Assembly: GCF_900215625.1 (NCBI RefSeq)
Contig: NZ_OBEK01000002.1
Span: 872,668 to 936,667 of the forward strand
Direction of reading: 5' to 3'
DNA from: Terribacillus aidingensis
Lineage (GTDB): Bacteria > Bacillota > Bacilli > Bacillales > Amphibacillaceae
Length of the DNA: 64,000 nucleotides
Below the pieces are notes generated by a model. That model was not told the origin of the DNA. It did not search any database and saw nothing but the letters and a program-made list of their open reading frames with translations. This document shows, piece after piece, positions 18,958-26,645 of the stretch; positions within the stretch are counted from its first letter, which is position 1, and each line of letters starts with the position of its first letter. The position numbers and the translations under genes were made by a program.

Positions 18958-19014
18958 TAGTAGTTTCCGGCCATGCGGAAACAAGAATGATTAATATGGC
19001 CGGTTGTACTACTA
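18958..19014. repeat. Large imperfect inverted repeat
   Basis: Left arm TAGTAGTTTCCGGCCAT (18958-18974) and right arm ATGGCCGGTTGTACTACTA (18996-19014) can form a hairpin with 21 bases between. A smaller palindrome TTTCCGGCCATGCGGAAA lies inside. No T run follows, so it is not a normal terminator. Confidence 0.6.
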
Positions 19015-19154
19015 GATTCAAAATAACCAAGTATCCACATACAGTTCTTTTTCAATGCTTCCTATTAATCCAGTAAGATTATATCAAACTATAGCGGAAA
19101 ATCCACCTATAAAACGTAAAAATACTGTTATTTTGTCATTTTTATAGTTCCTTA

Positions 19155-19537
19155 CTACTGTAAGTTTTCATATATTGAGAACATCGGAATAACAACAGCC
19201 GTGACAATACTACCAACCATTGCGGATAAAATAAGAATTAAGATACAAACATTGCTTTTAATCACTCAGCAGCATAATTCAGCTCCTGTTCATAAAAAAC
19301 AGCAACGCGATGCAGCAAGCTGTCCATAGAACCTGATTTCTCTCCTTCCCGAATCATTTGTGTAATCATCGGCAGGAATGCCCAGTGCCCTTCCATTTGC
19401 TTGGCGAGTGAGTCACCTTTCTCTTCATAGCAATCCTGTCTCTTGTCCATTTGCACGACGAACAAGTCGCTGTGATAGCTGTCGAGACCGTTTATAAGTC
19501 TCACAGCTCTCTGACAAGAATGACACTCTCCTTGCAC
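19155..19537 (-). pseudogene. PilC/GspF-type pilus assembly protein remnant (frameshifted)
   Basis: The frame contains EGHWAFLPMITQMIREGEKS followed by DSLLHRVAVFYEQELNYAAE and a TGA stop. In the next frame it continues ILILILSAMVGSIVTAVVI then PMFSIYENLQ and TAG TAA, which is the C-terminal membrane helix expected of GspF/PilC proteins. The N-terminal two thirds are missing. It lies upstream of comC, so it belonged to the same pilus cluster. Confidence 0.75.
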
Positions 19538-19540
19538 AAT

Positions 19541-19696
19541 AATGCTAAAATTATAGCGGGCGACAACATAACAGTCGATGGAAAAACCGAGTATAACTGG
19601 TCAAATGCCACCGTCAGCGCCGGAGGAAGCAATTCGATTAACCAGAGCAATGTTCCTATTATGACAATCCTGAATAAACAAAAATACCAAAAATAA
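19541..19696 (+). pseudogene. Unrecognised plus-strand C-terminal fragment
   Basis: Plus-strand frame with AKIIAGDNITVDGKTEYNWS ... ending NVPIMTILNKQKYQK and TAA. Composition (Asn, Ser, Gly, Thr-rich with alternating hydrophobics) looks like an exported beta-rich domain. There is no ribosome binding site or start of its own, and the upstream frame is only the complement of the PilC remnant. Probably the end of an inverted, truncated gene. Confidence 0.35.
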
Positions 19697-19724
19697 AGAC
19701 CTACCCCACGCGGGATAGGTCTTT
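19695..19724 (-). terminator. Bidirectional terminator of yceI
   Basis: AAAGACCTATCCC / GGGGTAGGTCTTT followed by ATTTTT on the minus strand. Confidence 0.9.
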
Positions 19725-19735
19725 CCTTATATTCT

Positions 19736-20263
19736 TTATTCTACAACAAACTCAAAGTCAGCTGTAAACTTAACTTCTTTCCCGATCAATACGCCGCCTG
19801 TTTCTAGTGCTGCGTTGTACGTTAGGCCGTATGCTTCGCGATTGATTTTACCTTCTACTTCGAAGCCGGCGATTGTGCTGCCGTCCATTGGGTTTTTGGA
19901 TGTGCCATTGTACGCTGCTTTGAAAGTTTCTTCATTTGTTACGCCTTTGATAGTGAAGTCGCCAGTGATTTCGAGTTCGTCATCGGAAATTTTTTTAACA
20001 GATTTGCTTTTAAAAGTCATGGCAGGATGGTTGGCTGCGTCGAAGAAGTCTCCGGACTGCAGGTGACCGTCGCGGTCCTGGTTGCCTGTATTAATAGAAG
20101 TCGGATGGATAGTTACGGTAACAGAAGCGTTATCCAAATCATTCAAGTCTCCGCTGAATTGTACGTCGAAGTCCTCAAATTTCCCCTTTGCTTTGGAAAC
20201 CATCATATGTTTCACCGTGAATGAAATACCGCTGTGAGCTTTATCCAATTTCAATGCTGCCAT
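19736..20263 (-). CDS. YceI family lipid-binding protein
   Basis: A 175-residue YceI-like lipocalin-fold protein. It begins with the typical KLDKAHSGISFTVKHMMVSK motif and has NPAMTFKSKSVKK-like and NREAYGLTY segments. YceI proteins bind isoprenoid or polyprenyl chains. No signal peptide, so this one is cytoplasmic as in other Bacilli. AGGAGGAACAAAC precedes the ATG and the gene stands alone with its own terminator. Confidence 0.92.
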   Translation of the reverse strand: MAALKLDKAHSGISFTVKHMMVSKAKGKFEDFDVQFSGDLNDLDNASVTVTIHPTSINTGNQDRDGHLQSGDFFDAANHPAMTFKSKSVKKISDDELEITGDFTIKGVTNEETFKAAYNGTSKNPMDGSTIAGFEVEGKINREAYGLTYNAALETGGVLIGKEVKFTADFEFVVE

Positions 20264-20352
20264 GTTTGTTCCTCCTCAGTTTCGTTTCTTTATTAAGTTA
20301 CTTTATGTAAGTTACTATATATTAATCACTTTGTTACGTCAACAGCAAATAC

Positions 20353-20384
20353 AAAAAAACATCCCTATCAAGAAGGAATGTTTT
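20353..20384 (-). terminator. Terminator overlapping the end of the GGDEF gene
   Basis: AAAACATTCC / GGGATGTTTTTTT on the minus strand; the 5' arm lies in the last codons of the gene. Confidence 0.85.
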
Positions 20385-22104
20385 CTGGACTTTGTTCAAT
20401 TTGATTATAAATCGCTACTCTGTTCCGGCCCCGCTGTTTTGCACCAACATACATGGCACGGTCGGCATGCCGGACAAGCTCGAGGTGATCTTCACTGTTC
20501 TCTGGGTAAGATGCTACGCCAATACTAGCCGTGACAGCAAGTGTCACAATTGATTGGTCTCTAAGATAATGCTGCGTGATAAAAATACGCTCTGTCATGC
20601 ACTGCTGCACTTCTGACGCAATAGCTGCTGCTTCATCTGATATGCAGCCAGGAAGAATAATAGAAAATTCTTCTCCGCCATAGCGTGCCAGTACGCTTTC
20701 TTCAGGTGAAACTAAACTTAATCTGTCTGCTACTTGGCGCAGCACATCATTCCCTGCTTCATGTCCATATGTGTCGTTCACTTGTTTGAAGTGATCCAAA
20801 TCAATCATAATCAAAGATACTGGTTCTGATGTGTCACGATACTCAAACAGCTTATGCAATTCTTTTTCGAAATAACGATAATTATACAGTCCAGTTAACG
20901 CACAGCGCTCACTGAATTTCTTTGTTTGTTCATAGTTAACAGCATTCAGCAAACTGACGGCCATAAAATCCGCCAGCAAATGGACGAGCGTATATTGATA
21001 TTTTTCGTATGCGTTCCGCTGATCGGACAATAACACAAGCATACCGATCATTTGATTCTCACGTTGTATCGGCAGACACATCAAACTCTCACTGTACGCC
21101 GGCGCAGTAACTTTCCAATTGTGTTGCCATTGTTTCCGTTTGCCGTATCGCACGCCAGCGCCATTTGCACAAAATGTGTAGCCTATCCCTTCTCCTTTAT
21201 TTATCCGAATTCCTTGCTTATAGGGAGAGTGATTTTTAGGGTCATACAAACGAATTAATTTTAGTGCGTCCCCTTCTCTTACATCGAAGAGCAGAGCCTG
21301 ATCAACGGGGACAAGTTCCACAATACGCTCCATAAACAGGTCGAGCGTCTCTTTCACATTCAACTGCGCGGTCAGCTCATGTCCTATTTCACTGACCATC
21401 CGCAGCCGCTCATTCATGCTCCGGCTGCCATAGTAGAGCCGCAAAATATATGACGTACTGGCAATGGAAAAACCGATAAATAAGACAGCAATCGCACCAA
21501 TCTCGTGATACAGCAAATGCAGAAGAAGTGCTGCTGGTAAAATATAAAAAGTCGTCATAAATTCCCAAAAAAAACTACGTTCAAAAATTTTGTCCCGTTT
21601 ACCATATATGAATCTTCTTGTTAAAGTAATCAAAACATGATTTAACAGAAAAAGTGTTAAGGAATAAGCCAATATGGCTATAATATGCAGCGGAGTTCCC
21701 AGTGTCTTTTCACTTCCAGGCAATTCAAAAAGATGATACACACCCGCTGCGCTGACGGACATTACCAAGAACATTACATAATTTAAAGGAATTCGGAAGA
21801 TATCTTTTCTTGTCACCCGCACTTGCAGCAGCACAATCGTGATGCTGAGAGTTGTAATAATCAATTCAATAAATAAGCCGAAGTTGAGATAAATTACCAA
21901 GGTGATGCCATTGAGGAAGAAAACAGGTATTTGGTTAACCATGATTGGGAAAAGTGCAACAACAATAGCCAGCGTGGTAAATGCACTTAAATCCAGCCAT
22001 TTGATTTCCTGAATGTCAGTATGTTGATAGATCATAAACAAAGAAACAGGCCAAATGATCAACCACGCTATCCAAATCCAAAGTCTCTTGCTGCTGCTCA
22101 CCAT
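20368..22104 (-). CDS. Membrane diguanylate cyclase with GAF and GGDEF domains
   Basis: Predicted to make cyclic di-GMP from GTP. 578 residues. The N-terminal 200 or so residues hold about seven or eight hydrophobic segments, an integral-membrane sensor. A GAF domain follows (about 235-380). The C-terminal GGDEF domain (about 400-565) has DLDHFKQVNDTYGHEAGNDV and the active-site variant RYGGEEFSIIL, which is catalytically competent. The RxxD inhibitory site five residues before GGEEF is not obvious. Single gene between yceI and folC. The signal sensed is unknown. Confidence 0.93.
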   Translation of the reverse strand: MVSSSKRLWIWIAWLIIWPVSLFMIYQHTDIQEIKWLDLSAFTTLAIVVALFPIMVNQIPVFFLNGITLVIYLNFGLFIELIITTLSITIVLLQVRVTRKDIFRIPLNYVMFLVMSVSAAGVYHLFELPGSEKTLGTPLHIIAILAYSLTLFLLNHVLITLTRRFIYGKRDKIFERSFFWEFMTTFYILPAALLLHLLYHEIGAIAVLFIGFSIASTSYILRLYYGSRSMNERLRMVSEIGHELTAQLNVKETLDLFMERIVELVPVDQALLFDVREGDALKLIRLYDPKNHSPYKQGIRINKGEGIGYTFCANGAGVRYGKRKQWQHNWKVTAPAYSESLMCLPIQRENQMIGMLVLLSDQRNAYEKYQYTLVHLLADFMAVSLLNAVNYEQTKKFSERCALTGLYNYRYFEKELHKLFEYRDTSEPVSLIMIDLDHFKQVNDTYGHEAGNDVLRQVADRLSLVSPEESVLARYGGEEFSIILPGCISDEAAAIASEVQQCMTERIFITQHYLRDQSIVTLAVTASIGVASYPENSEDHLELVRHADRAMYVGAKQRGRNRVAIYNQIEQSPENIPS

Positions 22105-22173
22105 CTTGTTTCTTCCTTCCTGCTTGTCTTACACGAACTTGTAAATTTTAGACAATTAAAAATAACATGTTTT

Positions 22174-23397
22174 TCAATTTTTTACAATATACGCTCTTAC
22201 TTGATAAATAAAATGAAGTGATCCAGTTACAAAATAAACAGTATCTCTTAGATTAGCTGCATATGCCTGGTCAACCCACTCCGACCACTTTTCTGTCATA
22301 TGTACTCCCGGGAAGGTTTCTGTCAGTGTTTCTAAGTCTGCGGCACGCTCATGATTAAAAGTTGTTAAAGTGATCTCATCTGTAATCAAGTGCAATTGCT
22401 GCAGCATCTGCTCAAACGGCTTGTCCAGAAATGCACCGAAGAGAACCTTTATTTTTTTGCCTGGGTAATTTGCTTGTACCGTTTTAACAAAAGCAGCCAT
22501 ACCTTCTGAATTATGTGCTCCATCAAGGATAATTTCAGGTTCTTTGTCGATAAGCTCAAATCTTCCTGGCAGCTGCGTCTGGCTTATTGCTTGTCTTACT
22601 TTATCTTCCTCTAAAGCAACCCCTAACCCCTGAAGAACACGACAAGCTTCCGCTGCAAGTGCTGCATTCAGCTTTTGGTGCGGACCTCTCATTTTAGGAT
22701 GTACTTGCAATCGTTCTGCATCTTCTGCTCTTACCCAATTGAGCGGCACTCCTATCGCCTTTGCATGCGCTTCGAGTCCGTCAATGGCCTCCTCCTGGGT
22801 TGCAGCACTAAGTACTGGTGCTCCAGCCTTCATAATTCCAGCTTTTTCTGAAGCGATGTCTGCAATTGTATTTCCTAAGAACTTCTGATGATCAAGTCCG
22901 ATATTGGTAATAATGCTGAGTAATGGCTGCTGCAAGACATTGGTCGCGTCGCCCATGCCGCCCATGCCTGCTTCAATCACACTGATGTCAGCATGTTTGG
23001 CCAAGTAGGAAAAAGCGATACAAACATGTATTTCAAACTCACTCGGATGCGCATCTTGACCGTCCATTTCTTCAATTACTGCAAGCAGCGAATTACACTC
23101 ATACACAAATGCTTCCTCTGTTATCCAATGACCGTCCACTTGAATGCTTTCCAAAAAGCCGCCTGGAGTCGGTGAAGTAAAGCTTCCCGCTTTCCAGTTA
23201 TTTGCTGTAAGGGCGCGGGCAATATAAGCAGCTGTCGAGCCTTTGCCATTTGTACCTGCAATATGTATGGTTTTCATTCGCCGCTCAGGATTGCCTGATG
23301 CTTCTAGCAGCTGCTGGACCCGGTGCAGCCCCGGCTTAATGCCAAGATGTCTTCGACTGGCCAAAAAAGCTTCTGCTTGTGCTAGATTTTCAAACAT
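22174..23397 (-). CDS. folC: Bifunctional folylpolyglutamate / dihydrofolate synthase
   Basis: Adds glutamate residues to folates, and in many bacteria also joins dihydropteroate to glutamate. About 407 residues, of Mur-ligase type. The P-loop is GTNGKGSTAAYIA (about residues 48-60), followed by the SPTPGGFLESI loop. The ATP-binding region is GMGGMGDATN, and the C-terminal domain has ILDGAHNSEGM. I start at ATG 23397, six bases after GGAG; the ATG at 23403 directly abuts the ribosome binding site. In B. subtilis it lies between valS and comC, the same neighbourhood. Confidence 0.96.
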   Translation of the reverse strand: MFENLAQAEAFLASRRHLGIKPGLHRVQQLLEASGNPERRMKTIHIAGTNGKGSTAAYIARALTANNWKAGSFTSPTPGGFLESIQVDGHWITEEAFVYECNSLLAVIEEMDGQDAHPSEFEIHVCIAFSYLAKHADISVIEAGMGGMGDATNVLQQPLLSIITNIGLDHQKFLGNTIADIASEKAGIMKAGAPVLSAATQEEAIDGLEAHAKAIGVPLNWVRAEDAERLQVHPKMRGPHQKLNAALAAEACRVLQGLGVALEEDKVRQAISQTQLPGRFELIDKEPEIILDGAHNSEGMAAFVKTVQANYPGKKIKVLFGAFLDKPFEQMLQQLHLITDEITLTTFNHERAADLETLTETFPGVHMTEKWSEWVDQAYAANLRDTVYFVTGSLHFIYQVRAYIVKN

Positions 23398-23508
23398 AAG
23401 CATCTCCTTCCATGTATAATGGACTATTATAACAAACTAGATCGTGCTGCCACTATAGAAATAATTTCTTCATATGTAGCGCGTCTCCTAAAGAAAGGAA
23501 CTTCAACT

Positions 23509-24402
23509 ATGGCTACACCGAAACTTGGCTGGGTCATCTACAATGGCCACCTTGGCGGAAAAAAGTTTCTCGATTTTGCAGAATGGATGCAGCGCGCCGC
23601 CAAAACTCAGAATATTAATATGAAAATCATTAAAAATAACGCATTGTTAGGAGTCGTCGGTACCGCTAACGGTTTGCTCCAAGAATCAGAGGATATGCCA
23701 GATTTTGTCGTCTTTAGTGACAAAGATATTCCGCTTGCGCAGCAGCTGGAAACCTTAGGAATTCCGTTATTCAACTCCAGTAGATCTATCGCCTTATGTG
23801 ACAATAAGATCCTGATGTACCAAGCACTTGCTGCAGCAGATATTGCAATACCGAAAACAATTATTGCACCAAAAATATTCCCAGGTACCTTACCTGTTCA
23901 GCTGGATACGTTTGAACCTGCAATAGCAGAACTCGGCTTTCCGATGATTGTCAAGGAAGCATTCGGTTCTTTCGGGGAACAAGTGTATCTTATCGAGACA
24001 AAAGAGCAACTACATAAGAAAATAAAAGAAATCGGCACTGAGCCCTTTGTTCTGCAAGAATACATCCATACAAGTCATGGCCGTGATATCCGCATAAATG
24101 TTGTCGGCGGCCAAGTCGTTGCCTCTATGATTCGAGAATCAGATACTGATTTTCGCGCCAATGTATCACGAGGCGGCAGCATGCAGCCGTATACCCCTTC
24201 AGAAAAAGAGGCGGAACTCGCGATTGCTGCTGCACACACTGTCGGAACCAATTTTGCAGGTGTTGACCTGCTATTTGGACCTCAGGGGGAGCCAATTGTC
24301 TGTGAAGTTAATTCGAATGCGCATATCCGTTCCATCTTTGACTGTACGGGCGTCGATGTCTCTGATGCTATTATGTCACATATTAAAGAGATGCTGTCAT
24401 GA
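23509..24402 (+). CDS. RimK-like ATP-grasp ligase A
   Basis: A 297-residue ATP-grasp protein of the RimK / alpha-L-glutamate ligase group, which joins a carboxylate to an amine using ATP. The start is ATG 23509 with AAAGGAAC upstream; the ATG at 23419 sits in promoter-like sequence. Visible motifs are MIVKEAFGSFGEQVYLIE (ATP-grasp core), SHGRDIRINVVGG, DFRANVSRGGS and the metal-binding CEVNSNAHI. The next gene overlaps its stop by 4 bases (ATGA). It is divergent from folC, so a folate-related substrate is conceivable, but nothing shows it. Confidence 0.87.
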   Translation: MATPKLGWVIYNGHLGGKKFLDFAEWMQRAAKTQNINMKIIKNNALLGVVGTANGLLQESEDMPDFVVFSDKDIPLAQQLETLGIPLFNSSRSIALCDNKILMYQALAAADIAIPKTIIAPKIFPGTLPVQLDTFEPAIAELGFPMIVKEAFGSFGEQVYLIETKEQLHKKIKEIGTEPFVLQEYIHTSHGRDIRINVVGGQVVASMIRESDTDFRANVSRGGSMQPYTPSEKEAELAIAAAHTVGTNFAGVDLLFGPQGEPIVCEVNSNAHIRSIFDCTGVDVSDAIMSHIKEMLS

Positions 24403-25244
24403 ATGGCTGGCTGATTTATAATCGAGAAGATGCAGAACGAAATGCTGCTTTTATTGATTGGTTTCTTACGGAAAGTGAGCAGCTCCACTTGAAATTGCGT
24501 CTCGTCTTCACGGAGGAGCTGTCTATTTCGATAACGCGCGGACAACCAGCCTTGAATCACAAAGAATACGACATTCCCGACTTTGCTATTGTACGGACCA
24601 TTGATCCGCTGCTGACGGCACAGCTCGAGCAAGCAGGCGTTGCTTGTTTCAATAATGCACAAATAGCTGCCCTGGCGAATGACAAAATAAAAACCCATCT
24701 GGAATTAACAAAGCTTGGTATCCCGATGGTTGATATGGTTTTCCAAACGAATGTCCCTATCCCCCAGCCGCCGCTAGCTTACCCTTTTGTATGGAAATCA
24801 GCAGGCGGCCGTGGCGGCAAGGACGTACATTTAGTAGAAACACAGGCTCAATACGAGCATTTGCAGCAGCAATACATCAACCAGCCTATTCTCATGCAGC
24901 AGCTAGCACCGTCCGCGGGTAAAGATGTGCGCGTTTTTGTTATTGGCAAAACAATTATTGCGGCCGTTCTTCGCAGCAGTGCACAGGACTTCCGTGCAAA
25001 TTATTCTCTTGGCGGCAGTGCCTCTCTCTACCATTTGAAAAAAGAAGAACAACAGCTCGTACAGCGCATTGTAGATCAGTACGATTTCGGCTTTGCAGGG
25101 ATTGATTTTCTCTTTGATGAGGATGGGAGCTTTTTGTTTAATGAAATAGAAGATGTAGTAGGATGTAGAACGCTTAGTCAAGTGAGTGACGTAAATATTG
25201 TTCGGCTGTATCTGGAATACATAAAACAGTGTTTGAGAAAATAA
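24399..25244 (+). CDS. RimK-like ATP-grasp ligase B
   Basis: A 281-residue ATP-grasp protein related to the gene before it and translationally coupled to it through an ATGA overlap. ATP-grasp core FVWKSAGGRGGKDVHLVE, then GKDVRVFVIGK, DFRANYSLGGS and FNEIEDVVGCRTL. Two differences from ligase A may matter: SRGGS has become SLGGS, and the ExN metal motif has become NEIED. B could therefore be specialised or be a partner for A. Product unknown. No precursor peptide was found nearby. Confidence 0.85.
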   Translation: MNGWLIYNREDAERNAAFIDWFLTESEQLHLKLRLVFTEELSISITRGQPALNHKEYDIPDFAIVRTIDPLLTAQLEQAGVACFNNAQIAALANDKIKTHLELTKLGIPMVDMVFQTNVPIPQPPLAYPFVWKSAGGRGGKDVHLVETQAQYEHLQQQYINQPILMQQLAPSAGKDVRVFVIGKTIIAAVLRSSAQDFRANYSLGGSASLYHLKKEEQQLVQRIVDQYDFGFAGIDFLFDEDGSFLFNEIEDVVGCRTLSQVSDVNIVRLYLEYIKQCLRK

Positions 25245-25400
25245 TGGAAGCAGCCACCCGAGCATTGAAATGATTAACGGTAATGATATAGACGCTCAAA
25301 GCAATATAGGGCGTCCCTGTTTTAAATTATTCGAATGTTTTGAATATGAATCTTCTATCTGTTTAACTTATCCTATAAGAACTGACAGGAGGCAATACAT

Positions 25401-26192
25401 ATGATCATAGAGTTAGAGAATGTGTCCTTAAAAAGAGATGGCAACTGGATATTACAGGACCTGAATTGGCAAGTGCAGAAAGGGCAAAACTGGGTTTTAT
25501 TCGGGTTGAACGGATCTGGCAAAACCTCTCTTTTGAACTTGCTCAATGCATACAGCTTTCCGACAAAAGGAAATATGCAAGTATTAGGCAAAGAGTTTGG
25601 CCGTACATACCTTGCTGAAAAACTGCGTATCCAAATTGGTTTTGTTTCCTCCTCTATTCAGCAGAAGTTTGACTTGGGGAATAATGCATTTGAAGTTGTC
25701 TTGAGCGGTGCTTTTGCATCCATTGGACTCTATGAAAAGCCTACGGAGGAAATGAAAGAAAGTGCAGTACAGCTGCTTCATGATCTCGGCTGTTTTGCTT
25801 ACGCAAATCGCCGCTACGAAACACTATCACTCGGGGAAAGACAACGTGTATTAATCGCTCGTGCTCTAATGGCAGATCCGCCGCTGCTTATTTTGGACGA
25901 GCCTGCCAATGGATTAGATTTTCTGGCTCGGGAAGCTTTATTAGAATCAATAGAAAGAATCAGCAGCAAGCCCAACGCACCAACTATTATTTATGTAACG
26001 CATCATATCGAGGAGATTTTACCGATATTTGATCAGACACTTCTGCTTAAGGAAGGAAAAGTATTCGCATCCGGCAGTACGAAAGAACTCATCTCCAGCG
26101 ACCAGCTTTCTGCCTTTTTCGGCATTCCCGTCAACGTATTATGGGACCAAAATCGTCCGCTTTTATCTCGCGTACATGCACTCAACAAGTAA
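25401..26192 (+). CDS. ABC transporter-type ATPase, YlmA-like
   Basis: A 263-residue stand-alone ATP-binding protein. Walker A is GLNGSGKTSLL (about residues 37-47), the signature is LSLGERQR (a variant of LSGGQ), Walker B is LLILDEPANGLD, and the H-loop is YVTHHIEEI. No permease or binding protein lies next to it. CAGGAGG precedes the ATG by 8 bases. A possible promoter is TTGAAT, 17 bases, TTAACT around 25340-25370. It resembles YlmA of B. subtilis; its transport partner is unknown. Confidence 0.9.
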   Translation: MIIELENVSLKRDGNWILQDLNWQVQKGQNWVLFGLNGSGKTSLLNLLNAYSFPTKGNMQVLGKEFGRTYLAEKLRIQIGFVSSSIQQKFDLGNNAFEVVLSGAFASIGLYEKPTEEMKESAVQLLHDLGCFAYANRRYETLSLGERQRVLIARALMADPPLLILDEPANGLDFLAREALLESIERISSKPNAPTIIYVTHHIEEILPIFDQTLLLKEGKVFASGSTKELISSDQLSAFFGIPVNVLWDQNRPLLSRVHALNK

Positions 26193-26205
26193 ATGACAAT
26201 GCCGC

Positions 26206-26494
26206 TTATTTATCAACCATCATTACATTCACATATATAACCAGCACAAAATTCGCGAGCACCACATACTGAATGGCAGCTATACTCCATTCAGCTGGAA
26301 ATACAAACGGTACTAAAATCAATATAAAACCACTAACCAAATAGAAGGCGCTGGCAAGTTCAATAAATTTCTTTTTATCTCGGATTCGTTCTTGGTTATA
26401 CCCGCGCAGGAAACGCAGCTTCTTTTTCACGTTAATAAAGTAAAGAAATAACAAACACGACGCCTAAAAAAACAGACATAACCTGCCTTTCCAA
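26206..26494 (-). pseudogene. DUF3784-like small membrane protein, frameshifted
   Basis: TTG 26494 has an ideal GGAGG placed 8 bases upstream and opens ERQVMSVFLGVVFVISLLY before a TAA. Another frame continues FINVKKKLRFLRGYNQERIR and runs to 26206 with two more hydrophobic segments. Joined, these give a typical DUF3784 layout: membrane helix, basic GYN...DKKKF segment, two helices. The second frame alone (from 26454) has no ribosome binding site. Either a one-base indel disrupted it or there is a sequence error. Confidence 0.65.
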
Positions 26495-26549
26495 GCCATT
26501 CACCTCCGTAAATATATTCAGAAGCCTTGTGTCAAGAATTACAATATAG

Positions 26550-26588
26550 AAAAAAGAATGCTACATAATATTTATATAGCATTCTTTT
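26550..26588 (-). terminator. Bidirectional terminator of the amino-acid permease
   Basis: AAAGAATGCTA / TAGCATTCTTTTTT with a 13-base loop. Confidence 0.9.
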
Positions 26589-26645
26589 CCATTTTATTTT
26601 ATCTGAATTCTTGTTTAGTTTAAAGTGCGCCTTCATTTAGTTATT

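Noticed and set aside
18873-19055. 60-residue minus-strand ORF (TTG start) upstream of comC
   Set aside because: It spans the large inverted repeat, has no ribosome binding site and no similarity I recognise; more likely decayed pilus-cluster DNA.
25285-25318. Terminator after the ATP-grasp pair
   Set aside because: GACGC/GCGTC is only a 5-bp stem with a long loop and a weak T stretch; not convincing.
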